A stretch of 22,799 nt of DNA from Clostridiaceae bacterium (GCA_016293225.1 JAEDEQ010000023.1:1-22799); one strand, 5' to 3'. Counted from the stretch's first letter, positions 6,983 to 14,870 are shown. Made by a program: numbers and translations. Notes: generated by a model from the letters alone, not told the origin.

Positions 6983-8734
6983 ATGGAAAATATGCTTAAC
7001 ATTAAAATTAACGGAATGTCCTGTACCGTTCCCTACGGTACGACCATTCTTGAAGCAGCTCATCAGGTAGGAATTGAAATTCCGACCCTCTGCTTCCTTA
7101 AAGATATCAACGAAATAGGCGCCTGCCGTTTCTGCGTTGTTGAAGTCAAGGGCGCCCGCTCGCTTGTTGCTGCGTGCGTATTCCCGATTGAAAGGGACGG
7201 AACCGAAATCTTCACAAACACCAAAAAAGTCCGCGAATCAAGAAAAAGAACGCTTGAACTCATTCTTTCAACTCACGAAAGAAAGTGCCTTTCCTGCGTC
7301 CGCAGCCAGAAATGCGAGCTTCAAAAGCTCTGCCTTGAATACGGCGTTGACAACGAAGGCGCACTCGACGGCTTCAAGCCCGTTTATGAGCTTGACACCT
7401 CTGCCGCGCACATGGTTCGTGACAACAACAAGTGCGTCCTCTGCCGCCGCTGCGTTGCCGCCTGCAACAATCAGGCAATAAGCGTTATCGGTGCAAACGC
7501 AAGAGGTATTGATACTCACATCGGTTCACCCTTTGAGCTTAACCTTGCGCAGACTTCATGCATTTCCTGCGGTCAGTGCATCGTAAACTGCCCGACAGGC
7601 GCTCTTTATGAAAAGGACGACACCCAGAAGGTTCTTGACGCAATCGGCGACCCGACAAAGCACGTTGTTGTTCAGGCCGCTCCGGCTGTCAGAGCAACCC
7701 TCGGCGAATGCTTCGATATGCCCATTGGCACCGACGTTACCGGAAAGCTTTTTGCGGCTCTTCGCCGTCTCGGCTTTGATAAGGTATTCGACACCAACTT
7801 CGGCGCAGACATCACCATTATGGAGGAGGCAAACGAGCTTCTTGACCGCATCAAGAACGGCGGCGTTCTTCCGATGGTCACCTCCTGCTCGCCCGGATGG
7901 ATCAAATACTGCGAGCATTACTATCCCACAGAGCTTGCTCACCTTTCCACCTGCAAATCTCCGCAGCAGATGCAGGGCGCAGTCATCAAGACCTATTACG
8001 CCGAAAAGAACGGCATTGACCCGAAGGACATTGTTTCCGTTTCGGTAATGCCCTGCACCGCCAAAAAGTTTGAATGCGGAAGAGACGACGAAAGCGCAAG
8101 CGGCTATGCCGACGTTGACATCGTCCTCACCACAAGAGAGCTCGGCAGAATGATCAAGAGCGCGGGTATCAAATTCACCTCTCTCCCCGATGAAGAGCCC
8201 GACGCACCGCTCGGCAGAGGTACCGGCGCAGCCGTCATCTTCGGCACGACCGGCGGCGTTATGGAAGCCGCTCTGCGCACAGCAGCAGAAGCTATCACCG
8301 GAAAAGAGCTTGAAAACGTTGAGTTCACCGAAGTGCGCGGAATGGAGGGCGTTAAGGAAGCCACCTACAAGCTCGGCGATATGGACGTTAAGGTTGCCGT
8401 TGCAAGCGGAACCAAAAACGCAAAGATTATCATGGATAAAATTAAGGACGGAACTGCGGATTACACCTTCGTTGAGATCATGGGCTGCCCCGGCGGCTGC
8501 ATCAACGGCGGCGGACAGCCCGTTCAGCCTGCGTCAGTCCGCAACTTTGTTGACTACAAGACTCTGCGTGCAAACGCTCTTTATGAAAACGACAAGAGCC
8601 GTCCGCACCGCAAGAGCCACGAAAACGAAGACGTTCAGGAGGTCTACAGGGAATTCCTCGGCGAGCCGAACAGCCACAAGGCTCACGAAATTCTCCATAC
8701 ATCTTACGTCAAGAGATCTATGTTCAACAAATAA
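6983..8734 (+). CDS. hydA: Catalytic subunit of [FeFe] hydrogenase (HydA/HndD type)
   Basis: A 583-residue hydrogenase that makes or consumes H2. Order of domains: plant-type [2Fe-2S] (C37, C48, C51, C65), His-Cys3 [4Fe-4S] site (H98, C102, C105, C111), two-cluster ferredoxin domain (C151/154/157/161 and C193/196/199/203), then the H-cluster domain. H-cluster motifs are L1 TSCSPGW (C302), L2 MPCTAKKFE (C358) and L3 MGCPGGCINGGGQP (C502, C506). A small-subunit-like tail (KSHEN...AHEILHTSY) is fused at the C terminus. L1 has Ser where classical enzymes have a second Cys. I chose ATG 6983 over an upstream in-frame start because AAGGAGG lies just before it and the N terminus then matches the family. 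It is the last gene of the operon. No hydEFG maturases are in the window. Confidence 0.96.
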   Translation: MENMLNIKINGMSCTVPYGTTILEAAHQVGIEIPTLCFLKDINEIGACRFCVVEVKGARSLVAACVFPIERDGTEIFTNTKKVRESRKRTLELILSTHERKCLSCVRSQKCELQKLCLEYGVDNEGALDGFKPVYELDTSAAHMVRDNNKCVLCRRCVAACNNQAISVIGANARGIDTHIGSPFELNLAQTSCISCGQCIVNCPTGALYEKDDTQKVLDAIGDPTKHVVVQAAPAVRATLGECFDMPIGTDVTGKLFAALRRLGFDKVFDTNFGADITIMEEANELLDRIKNGGVLPMVTSCSPGWIKYCEHYYPTELAHLSTCKSPQQMQGAVIKTYYAEKNGIDPKDIVSVSVMPCTAKKFECGRDDESASGYADVDIVLTTRELGRMIKSAGIKFTSLPDEEPDAPLGRGTGAAVIFGTTGGVMEAALRTAAEAITGKELENVEFTEVRGMEGVKEATYKLGDMDVKVAVASGTKNAKIIMDKIKDGTADYTFVEIMGCPGGCINGGGQPVQPASVRNFVDYKTLRANALYENDKSRPHRKSHENEDVQEVYREFLGEPNSHKAHEILHTSYVKRSMFNK

Positions 8735-8738
8735 TTAT

Positions 8739-8774
8739 AAATCACCCGTACTCCCGACAGTGCGGGTGATTTTT
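8739..8774 (+). terminator. Rho-independent terminator of the hydrogenase operon
   Basis: AAATCACCCG (8739-8748) pairs with CGGGTGATTT (8763-8772), followed by more T residues. It begins 5 bp after the hydA stop codon. Confidence 0.9.
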
Positions 8775-8861
8775 AAAGCGGATTTATTACAGATACAAAA
8801 ATTCAATTCTCAGGTAAACACTGATTAACTCATCTTTTAATTAGACGCAGGGGTAGGATAT

Positions 8862-9899
8862 ATGGAAATCAAACGCAACTACGATATGCTTGACTTGGTT
8901 AAGCTTATCAGCTCAATATTTGTCATTTCAATTCATTCAAACGCGTTGCGAACCATTTCTCCGCTTGCAAATTCACTCGTTTGCAACGGAATCGCAAGAC
9001 TTGCCGTTCCTTTCTTCTTCACCTGTTCGGCGTTCCTCTTTTTCAAAAGCAAAACCACAAAGGAAAAAACAATCGCATACAGCAGACGCATTCTGACACT
9101 TTATCTTTCGTGGTTTGTCGTAATGCTGCCCATCACGGTTTATGACAGATTTATAGTTCCGGACAAGCCGTTTCTCAGGAATCTTCTGACCTTTTTTCAG
9201 TCGATTTTCCTTTCTTCAACCTTCAGCGGTTCATGGTTTTTGACAAGCTGCATTTTCTGCGTATGGCTTTTTTTCTTCATTGAAAAGCGCAAAATACCCC
9301 GTGCGGCTGTTATTGGCCTTTGCTGCGCAGCATATCTTTTTTGTTGCCTTTCAAGCGGATACGGCAACCTTATTCCGAAAATAGAACTATCCGGCGTGTA
9401 TGAGGCATACCGGGCGCTGTTTCTCAGCCCGTATACAAGTATAATTGTCGGAGCTTCATACTTTGCGCTCGGAAAGCACTTCGCCGAATGCGAACGAAAA
9501 AACTCCTTCTTCCTTTCGGTTAAGAGTACCGCCGTCTGCCTTTTTGCTTCCGTTCTGCTTTTGCTCGGCGAAGTTTATTTTTGCAAAAAGCTTTCGCTTT
9601 CGGCAACAACAGACTGTTATCTGATGCTTTTCCCCTGCAACGCTTTTCTCTTTTCACTCGCCGCCAGAAGCAAGGCAAAAATCAAAAACGCCCTCATATT
9701 GAGAAAAACATCAACGGTTTTCTTTTTCTCCCACTTTATCTGGCTGTTCTGCTTTGAAGTGCTGGAGTGGTTTTTGAAAATTCAGATTGCCTCCCATTTT
9801 AAATTCCTCGGCGCGCTCGCTCTTTGCTTTGCAACGGCGGAAATCTTCTTTGCGCTAGAAAAGACAAAACATTTCGCATGGATTAAAAAATTCTATTGA
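8862..9899 (+). CDS. Acyltransferase-3 family integral membrane protein
   Basis: A 345-residue polytopic membrane protein. The opening (YDMLDLVKLISSIFVISIHS) with an early histidine in the first helix, then VPFFFTCSAFLFF, matches the acyltransferase-3 (OafA/NodX-like) family. About ten hydrophobic segments run along the length, including FFSHFIWLF near the end. Such enzymes move acetyl or succinyl groups onto cell-surface glycans or other exported acceptors; the acceptor here is unknown. The ATG at 8862 is preceded by AGGGG (8849-8853). It stands alone between the hydrogenase terminator and the MscS gene, so context does not help. Length is normal for the family. Confidence 0.85.
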   Translation: MEIKRNYDMLDLVKLISSIFVISIHSNALRTISPLANSLVCNGIARLAVPFFFTCSAFLFFKSKTTKEKTIAYSRRILTLYLSWFVVMLPITVYDRFIVPDKPFLRNLLTFFQSIFLSSTFSGSWFLTSCIFCVWLFFFIEKRKIPRAAVIGLCCAAYLFCCLSSGYGNLIPKIELSGVYEAYRALFLSPYTSIIVGASYFALGKHFAECERKNSFFLSVKSTAVCLFASVLLLLGEVYFCKKLSLSATTDCYLMLFPCNAFLFSLAARSKAKIKNALILRKTSTVFFFSHFIWLFCFEVLEWFLKIQIASHFKFLGALALCFATAEIFFALEKTKHFAWIKKFY

Positions 9900-10006
9900 T
9901 TTTTCAATTCAATCAAGTACAATCAGCCACGCTGAAAAAAACGGCTGTTAAAATACCACATCAAACAGTCATTATTTTCCAAGTGGTTGTTATATTTTTT
10001 CGGCAT

Positions 10007-10051
10007 TATGTTAGTATATGAAATATATTTATGTTAGTATATGAAATATAT
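10007..10051 (+). repeat. Two tandem copies of a 22-bp AT-rich sequence, 23-bp period
   Basis: TATGTTAGTATATGAAATAT, continuing AT, occurs at 10007-10028 and again at 10030-10051, identical over 22 bp and one base apart. Both lie just upstream of the MscS-type gene (start 10072). Each copy holds TATAT-type hexamers that could act as a -10, and TTGTTA (9987-9992) is a possible -35 for the first copy. The repeat may be a duplicated promoter segment or a binding site. Confidence 0.9.
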
Positions 10052-10071
10052 CAAAACAAAGGAGCGTAAAA

Positions 10072-10995
10072 ATGTTCAGACTGAATTTTTTGGAGCTTGG
10101 AATTGAAAAGGCTCCCTCAACCACCAATCCCCTGCTTGACGAAAGCGGCCAGTTTGTAAAGCCGGAGGAGGCTGTTCGCAATTTCAGCACCCTTTGGAAG
10201 GAATGGGACCTTGTTAATAAGTTTTTTGATAAGCTTCCGACAATAATCATTGCCGTTGTAATTATCATTATCGGCATCTGGCTTTCCAAGCTCATTGCAA
10301 AGCTTGCAACAAAGGCTATGAAGTCGCAGAATGTTGATCCCACGGTGTATAAATTCATTTCGCGTATGATTTCGGCTTTTGTCAAGCTTATCTTCATTCT
10401 TACTGCGCTTTCAATGTTCATCAAGATAACGTCTATCCTTGCCGCGTTCAGTGCGGTCGGCGTTGCAGTCGGTCTTGGTCTTCAGGACAGCGTTGCACAA
10501 TGCGCAAGCGGAATCCAGATTCTGCTCAACCACCCGTTTAAAAACGGCGATTTTATTGAGGTCGGCGGCCTTGCCGGCAACATTTCGGAAATACGCTTCA
10601 TGAACACAATAATCACAACCGTGGACAACAAGCGCATCATTATTCCGAACTCCGACCTGACAAAGAACCGCATTGTCAATTACTCCGCCGAAAAAGAGCG
10701 CCGGGTTGACCTCACGTTCTCCATCGGCTATAACGACGATATAACAAAAGCAAAATCCGTTATCCTTGAAACGGCCACACAGAATTCAGCCGTTCTGCAG
10801 GATCCCGCGCCGGTGGTATACGTCAACTCCCACGGTGCAAGCGCGATTGAGCTGACCGTAAGACTCTGGTGCCTCAACGCCGATTACTGGAATGTTTATT
10901 TTGCAATGCAGGAGAGCGTGAAGCTTGCCTTTGACAAAAATAAAATCAATATTCCCTATGAGCAGCTCGACGTCCACATTATTGAAAAGAAATGA
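10072..10995 (+). CDS. MscS-family small-conductance mechanosensitive channel
   Basis: A 307-residue membrane channel that opens on osmotic downshock. After a hydrophilic N terminus (1-50) there are three membrane segments: about 53-72, 98-116, and a glycine/alanine-rich TM3 about 121-152 (SAVGVAVGLGLQDS) that lines the pore. The beta domain carries the family segment HPFKNGDFIEVGG (154-166) and IPNSDLTKNRIVNYS (191-205). A typical C-terminal alpha/beta vestibule domain follows. Size matches standard MscS proteins (about 280-310). The ribosome binding site AAAGGAG lies about 8 nt before the ATG. A 22-bp tandem repeat lies immediately upstream. A CDF exporter gene follows after a hairpin. Confidence 0.94.
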   Translation: MFRLNFLELGIEKAPSTTNPLLDESGQFVKPEEAVRNFSTLWKEWDLVNKFFDKLPTIIIAVVIIIIGIWLSKLIAKLATKAMKSQNVDPTVYKFISRMISAFVKLIFILTALSMFIKITSILAAFSAVGVAVGLGLQDSVAQCASGIQILLNHPFKNGDFIEVGGLAGNISEIRFMNTIITTVDNKRIIIPNSDLTKNRIVNYSAEKERRVDLTFSIGYNDDITKAKSVILETATQNSAVLQDPAPVVYVNSHGASAIELTVRLWCLNADYWNVYFAMQESVKLAFDKNKINIPYEQLDVHIIEKK

Positions 10996-11031
10996 CCCGT
11001 TTTTAAATCAACTTCCTTTTCACCATACAGC

Positions 11032-11068
11032 TTACCGCACGCCTGCTGCACGGCAGTCGTGCGGGTAA
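11032..11068 (+). terminator. Hairpin between the MscS and CDF genes, probable terminator
   Basis: TTACCGCACG (11032-11041) pairs with CGTGCGGGTAA (11058-11068) with one bulged G; inside, CTGC (11043-11046) pairs with GCAG (11053-11056). An AT-rich stretch follows, but not a clean T-run. The CDF start codon is only 37 bp downstream, so the hairpin could instead be a partial terminator or a 5' stabiliser on a shared transcript. Confidence 0.5.
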
Positions 11069-11105
11069 ATTATATTTCGTATTTTTAAAAGTGAGGTTTT
11101 ACCCA

Positions 11106-12272
11106 ATGTTCAGGCAACTTGTCAAACTGTTTGTTAAAGACAGCGAAAACACAAAAAGCGCCGCTGTACGCCAAAGCTACGGAATACTCAGCGGCGTTAC
11201 GGGCATAATCGTAAATATTATCCTTGCCGCGGCAAAGTTCTTTATCGGAACGGTGAGCCGCAGCATAGCAATAACGGGCGACGCACTGAACAACCTTTCC
11301 GACGCAGGCTCAAACATCGTTACCCTTGTCGGCTTCAAAATGGCCGGAATGAAACCCGACAAGGAGCATCCGTTCGGCCACGGAAGAATTGAATATGTTG
11401 CCGCGCTTGTTGTCGGCTTCATTGTTGAAATGATGGGCTTTGAGCTTATCAAATCTTCGATTGAAAAGATTAAAAATCCCGTTCCGTCCGTCTTTTCGTG
11501 GGCGGCGTGCATTGTTCTTCTGCTTTCAATCGGCGGAAAGCTCTGGCTCGCTCTTTTCAATCGCTATCTCGGAAGAAAAATTGAATCCCCTGCAATGAGC
11601 GCCGTTGTTGCAGACAGTATCAGCGACATTGCCGCAACAAGCTCCACCTTGCTCGCTCTTGTTCTTTCGCAGTTTACATCCTTCCCTGTTGACGGCGTTT
11701 TCGGTGTTCTTGTTGCACTGTTCATCATGTATTCCGGCTTCGGCATCCTTAAGGAGACCATCGGCATCCTTTTGGGCAATCCCCCGTCAAAGGAGCTTGT
11801 TGATTCGCTGCGTTCCTTTATTCTCAGCCACGACGGAATTATCGGTATCCACGACCTTGTTATTCACTCCTACGGTGCGTCAAAATTCTTTGCTACCGTT
11901 CATGCGGAGGTTCCCACCACCGTTGACATTCTCAAGGCTCACGATACCATTGACCTCATTGAACGCGAGGTTCAGGAGCGTTTTTCAATTCAGCTTGTTA
12001 TCCACATGGATCCGCTCGTTGTTAATGACGAGCGCGTTGACGAGCTTCATTCCCTTGTTACGGCGCAGTGCCAGAAGATTGACCCCTCGCTTCAGATTCA
12101 CGATTTCAGGGTTGTTGACGGCCCGACGCACACAAACCTCATTTTTGATTTGGTTGTTCCGTTTAATTTCAAGTACTCCGAAAAGCAGACCAAGGAGCTG
12201 CTGTGCGAAAAAATCAAGGAGCAAAACGAGAATTATTATGCCGTCATCACCACAGAGTCAAGCTATATCTGA
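11106..12272 (+). CDS. Cation diffusion facilitator (CDF) metal exporter
   Basis: A 388-residue metal/proton antiporter with about six membrane helices (30-220) and a C-terminal cytosolic domain (about 230-310) plus a further ~75-residue extension. Metal-site motifs are GDALNNLSD in TM2 (N62-x3-D66, with D59 before it) and ADSISD in TM5 (D170-x3-D174); HPFGHGR (88-94) is another family signature. An Asn-Asp/Asp-Asp site, as opposed to the His-Asp of zinc exporters, recalls manganese exporters such as MntE, so Mn2+ is a reasonable but unproven substrate. I prefer ATG 11106 to the in-frame GTG 11091, because GTGAGG at 11091-11096 is then the ribosome binding site, 9 nt upstream. Confidence 0.92.
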   Translation: MFRQLVKLFVKDSENTKSAAVRQSYGILSGVTGIIVNIILAAAKFFIGTVSRSIAITGDALNNLSDAGSNIVTLVGFKMAGMKPDKEHPFGHGRIEYVAALVVGFIVEMMGFELIKSSIEKIKNPVPSVFSWAACIVLLLSIGGKLWLALFNRYLGRKIESPAMSAVVADSISDIAATSSTLLALVLSQFTSFPVDGVFGVLVALFIMYSGFGILKETIGILLGNPPSKELVDSLRSFILSHDGIIGIHDLVIHSYGASKFFATVHAEVPTTVDILKAHDTIDLIEREVQERFSIQLVIHMDPLVVNDERVDELHSLVTAQCQKIDPSLQIHDFRVVDGPTHTNLIFDLVVPFNFKYSEKQTKELLCEKIKEQNENYYAVITTESSYI

Positions 12273-12411
12273 CGTGGAGAGGCCCTTGCTTTTGGCTTGT
12301 TTCAGTCATAGCTGACAATAATAATTTCGCTATTTCGCTTTTTTGTTATATAGTGCTAAATAAATTTCTGTTTCATAATTTTATTTTTTACGACAAGTTT
12401 CGCAATATCTA

Positions 12412-12440
12412 TTGCTAACTTGCGCGTAAAACAGTAAAAT
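12412..12440 (+). promoter_or_regulatory. Probable promoter of the PRPP-synthetase-like gene
   Basis: TTGCTA (12412-12417) and TAAAAT (12435-12440) are separated by 17 nt. Transcription would begin near 12447, a few bases before a perfect hairpin, about 70 nt ahead of the start codon. Confidence 0.5.
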
Positions 12441-12451
12441 TAATTTGTATT

Positions 12452-12471
12452 AGTTCCGTACGAACGGAACT
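12452..12471 (+). promoter_or_regulatory. Perfect 8-bp stem-loop at the predicted 5' end of the prs-like mRNA
   Basis: AGTTCCGT (12452-12459) and ACGGAACT (12464-12471) flank the tetraloop ACGA. It starts about five bases after the predicted transcription start. It could stabilise the 5' end of the mRNA, or be an operator palindrome. Confidence 0.55.
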
Positions 12472-12515
12472 GTTTGCTCGACTTTTTAGAAAAGAGAATT
12501 ATGGGGGTATTTAAA

Positions 12516-13715
12516 ATGTCAGCTTTGAACAGAGATGAAGTGACCAGCGTTCCTCAGGGACGCCTCGGCATTATTGCCATGAGAGGCAGTGAGGGCTTGG
12601 CCAAAAAAATTAACGACTATATTGTCGGTTGCCGCAGGGAAGTTAAATCCGAACACAAAAACTCAATATATTTCGAAGGCTATCAAAAGGATTCATATCT
12701 CATTGATGTTTCGCTTCCGCGTTTTTCCACCGGTGAGGGAAAAGGCGTTGTTTGCGAAACAATCAGAGGATATGACCTTTTTATTATTGCCGATTGCTTC
12801 AATTACAGCGTAACATATAAAATGTACGACATCAAGGACGCAGACGGAAAGCCGCTCAATATTCCCATGAGTCCGGATGATCACTTTGCCGACCTCAAGA
12901 GGGTCATCTCCGCCTGCGCAGGCAAGGCAAGAAGAATAACCGTTATCATGCCGATGCTTTACGAGGGCAGACAGCACAAGCGTTCCGCAAGAGAGTCGCT
13001 TGACTGTGCGCTCGCCTTGCAGGAGCTTGAAAACATGGGCGTTTCAAACATTATCACCTTTGACGCCCACGATCCGCGCGTTCAGAATGCTATCAGAATA
13101 AGCTTTGAAAGCGTTTCGCCCACCTACCAGATGATCAAGGCTCTTGCAAAAAGCGTTGACAACGACATCAAATTCCTCCCCGAAAAAACCATGATGATTT
13201 CTCCGGATGAGGGCGGCATGGGTCGCTGCGTTTATTATTCTCAGGTTCTCGGCATTGAGCTTGGAATGTTCTATAAGCGCCGCGACTATTCAAAAATTGT
13301 CAACGGCCGCAACCCCATCCTTGCGCACGAATTCCTCGGAGACAATGTTGAGGGCAAGGATGTTATCGTTGTTGACGACATGATCTCAAGCGGCGACAGC
13401 ATTATTGACGTGTGCCGCCAGCTCAAGGGTCTCAAAGCAAAAAGAATCTTTGTTTTTGCAACCTTCGGCCTTTTCACGTCCGGTCTTGAGCGCTTTGACG
13501 AGGCGTATGAGGAGGGTCTTTTCAACAAAATTTTCACAACAAATCTTATTTATACGCCCGAAGCTCTTCTTGAAAGGGAATGGCACGGAAATGTTGACAT
13601 GTCAAAATACTGCGCTTTCATTATCGACACGCTCAACCATGATGAATCGGTCAGCACTTTCCTTGATCCGGTTCAAAAAATTAACGACTATATGGAAAAA
13701 TACGACCTTAAATAA
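12516..13715 (+). CDS. prs: Ribose-phosphate pyrophosphokinase (PRPP synthetase) family protein, long form
   Basis: A 399-residue protein; typical bacterial PRPP synthetases have about 315. Two phosphoribosyltransferase-like halves are visible. The first half contains the ITFDAHDPRVQNA segment of the family. The second has the catalytic-loop-like YKRRDY and the PRPP-binding loop VIVVDDMISSGDS (D287, D288). These support synthesis of PRPP from ribose 5-phosphate and ATP for nucleotide, His and Trp synthesis. The extra length is an expanded N-terminal half (an insertion around residues 35-110) and a C-terminal tail, so this may be a specialised paralogue. I prefer ATG 12516 (MSALNRDE), with GGGGG about 8 nt upstream, over ATG 12501 and over an upstream TTG. 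It is a single-gene unit with its own promoter and terminator. Confidence 0.82.
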   Translation: MSALNRDEVTSVPQGRLGIIAMRGSEGLAKKINDYIVGCRREVKSEHKNSIYFEGYQKDSYLIDVSLPRFSTGEGKGVVCETIRGYDLFIIADCFNYSVTYKMYDIKDADGKPLNIPMSPDDHFADLKRVISACAGKARRITVIMPMLYEGRQHKRSARESLDCALALQELENMGVSNIITFDAHDPRVQNAIRISFESVSPTYQMIKALAKSVDNDIKFLPEKTMMISPDEGGMGRCVYYSQVLGIELGMFYKRRDYSKIVNGRNPILAHEFLGDNVEGKDVIVVDDMISSGDSIIDVCRQLKGLKAKRIFVFATFGLFTSGLERFDEAYEEGLFNKIFTTNLIYTPEALLEREWHGNVDMSKYCAFIIDTLNHDESVSTFLDPVQKINDYMEKYDLK

Positions 13716-13720
13716 AATTC

Positions 13721-13754
13721 AAATGGGCTGCCGCACCAAAACGACAGCCCATTT
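13721..13754. terminator. Bidirectional terminator after the prs-like gene
   Basis: AAATGGGCTG (13721-13730) pairs perfectly with CAGCCCATTT (13745-13754). T-rich sequence follows on both strands, so it can end the prs-like transcript and act as a second stop for the convergent CofE-like gene. Confidence 0.88.
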
Positions 13755-13770
13755 TATGTTTACAAATAAG

Positions 13771-13803
13771 CAGGACTGCCCGTCAATAACCGGAACAGTC
13801 CTG
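13771..13803 (-). terminator. Terminator of the CofE-like gene
   Basis: CAGGACTG (13771-13778) pairs with CAGTCCTG (13796-13803). It starts 15 bp beyond the minus-strand stop at 13819. The T-run on the minus side is imperfect (CTTATTTGT), and the bidirectional hairpin at 13721-13754 lies just beyond. Confidence 0.65.
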
Positions 13804-13818
13804 TTTGTTATTATTCTG

Positions 13819-14562
13819 TTATTCCTCCGGGTCTTCGGGAAGAATATCGTCCTGTGCGTTTTCCTCCTTGCGGACGATTGCAATCGGAGTCTGCTGAGAG
13901 CTCTGGCCGAGGGGGTTGTCCTCAAAAACGCTCTTGCAAAAATCAATATCAATTGAACTGTCGCTTCGTCCGAGGATCTCACGGCCGATATCGTTAGCGT
14001 CCATAACCACAACCTTGCAGCCCGTATGCTTTTCAAGCTCGGCGGCAACAGCATCAGGCTTTGACGGAGCAAGCTTTGCATAGTGGTTATAAGGCGGAAG
14101 AGTGCAATCGCACGGACCGTCGATTGCGCGTGCCTTTTCGCCGACAATTTTATAGAAAACTCCTCTGATGCCGAACGGCTTTGTTATTGCGGAACAGAAC
14201 GCCGCAAAAAGAATCTTCGGCGCGCCGACGTCGCGCAGGGCAAGCTCCATTGTCCACGGACTTCCGAGTCCGATTCCGTAGGGTGATTTATAAACGAACC
14301 TGCAAAGCAGTCTTGCAAGGCGCGAGGGCTTGATATCGTCAATATCAAACGCCCTGCCCTGGCTGATGGCAACAATCTTTTCGCTGATGAAGATCATGTC
14401 GCCCTCTTTAACAAAAGGCATAACATATTCGTCCATTATTTCGGTGAGAACATCACCCTTATAAACGACCTTGGTTCTTATTGGGAAGCGGCAGAAAGTA
14501 CCCCATTCGGTGCTGATTCTGAGCTTCTTTTCGGGATTCGGTCTGAGAGAAGTCATGTCCAT
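13819..14562 (-). CDS. Coenzyme F420:L-glutamate ligase-like (CofE/COG1478 family) protein
   Basis: A 247-residue cytosolic protein. The family-like segments are the KEGDMIFISEKIVAISQGRA stretch near residue 55, the YGIGLGSPWTMELAL region, and AIDGPCDCTLPPYN followed by ALAVMDANDIG-like sequence (VVVMDANDIGREILG). CofE adds glutamates to F420-0 in methanogens and actinobacteria. Clostridia of this kind are not known to make F420, and no other cofactor gene is nearby, so the real substrate is unknown; another gamma-glutamyl or amide ligation is plausible. The acidic C terminus (DDILPEDPEE) is probably disordered. I prefer ATG 14562 (MDMTSLRP) over an upstream in-frame TTG at 14595; AAGGATG lies 11 nt upstream. 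Two sigma-A-like promoters precede it. Confidence 0.75.
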   Translation of the reverse strand: MDMTSLRPNPEKKLRISTEWGTFCRFPIRTKVVYKGDVLTEIMDEYVMPFVKEGDMIFISEKIVAISQGRAFDIDDIKPSRLARLLCRFVYKSPYGIGLGSPWTMELALRDVGAPKILFAAFCSAITKPFGIRGVFYKIVGEKARAIDGPCDCTLPPYNHYAKLAPSKPDAVAAELEKHTGCKVVVMDANDIGREILGRSDSSIDIDFCKSVFEDNPLGQSSQQTPIAIVRKEENAQDDILPEDPEE

Positions 14563-14639
14563 ATATTTAAAAACATCCTTTCGTTTTATACGCAAACGCT
14601 GAAGCCTGAAAGGGCATTATCAGCGGCTGCCTATAATAT

Positions 14640-14668
14640 ATTTTAAACCAATAATGCGCTCAAGTCAA
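14640..14668 (-). promoter_or_regulatory. Proximal promoter of the CofE-like gene
   Basis: On the minus strand TTGACT (14668-14663) and TAAAAT (14645-14640) are 17 nt apart. The transcript would start near 14633 and have a leader of about 70 nt. Confidence 0.7.
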
Positions 14669-14774
14669 CCGAAATATACGCTGCGGCAGGAACTTTTTCG
14701 CGCGAGTGACGCGGCAGATTTAAGGTTTTTGCGCCGGGAGCACCTCTTTTATACTGCACGGCGCTTGAAAACAT

Positions 14775-14802
14775 ATTATACAGCATTGTCGAAAAATGTC
14801 AA
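14775..14802 (-). promoter_or_regulatory. Distal consensus promoter, minus strand
   Basis: Perfect consensus hexamers TTGACA (14802-14797) and TATAAT (14780-14775) with a 16-nt spacer on the minus strand. It lies about 130 bp upstream of the proximal promoter. The gap 14563-14904 (about 340 bp) holds these two promoters and the terminator of the BIG2 gene; I see no convincing gene there. A transcript from this promoter would have a leader of about 205 nt before the CofE-like gene. Confidence 0.7.
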
Positions 14803-14870
14803 GCGTTTAAAGCGAATGAACGTTACCCGGCACGCCGAATCATAGAGTTGCGCTTTTTTCATAGCAACCA

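Noticed and set aside
9919..9950. Terminator after the acyltransferase gene (CAGCC...GGCTG)
   Set aside because: Five-base stem with a long A-rich loop and no T-run; too weak to call.
14654..14845. 63-codon plus-strand ORF in the gap before the BIG2 gene
   Set aside because: No ribosome binding site, very basic composition, and it covers two good minus-strand promoters.
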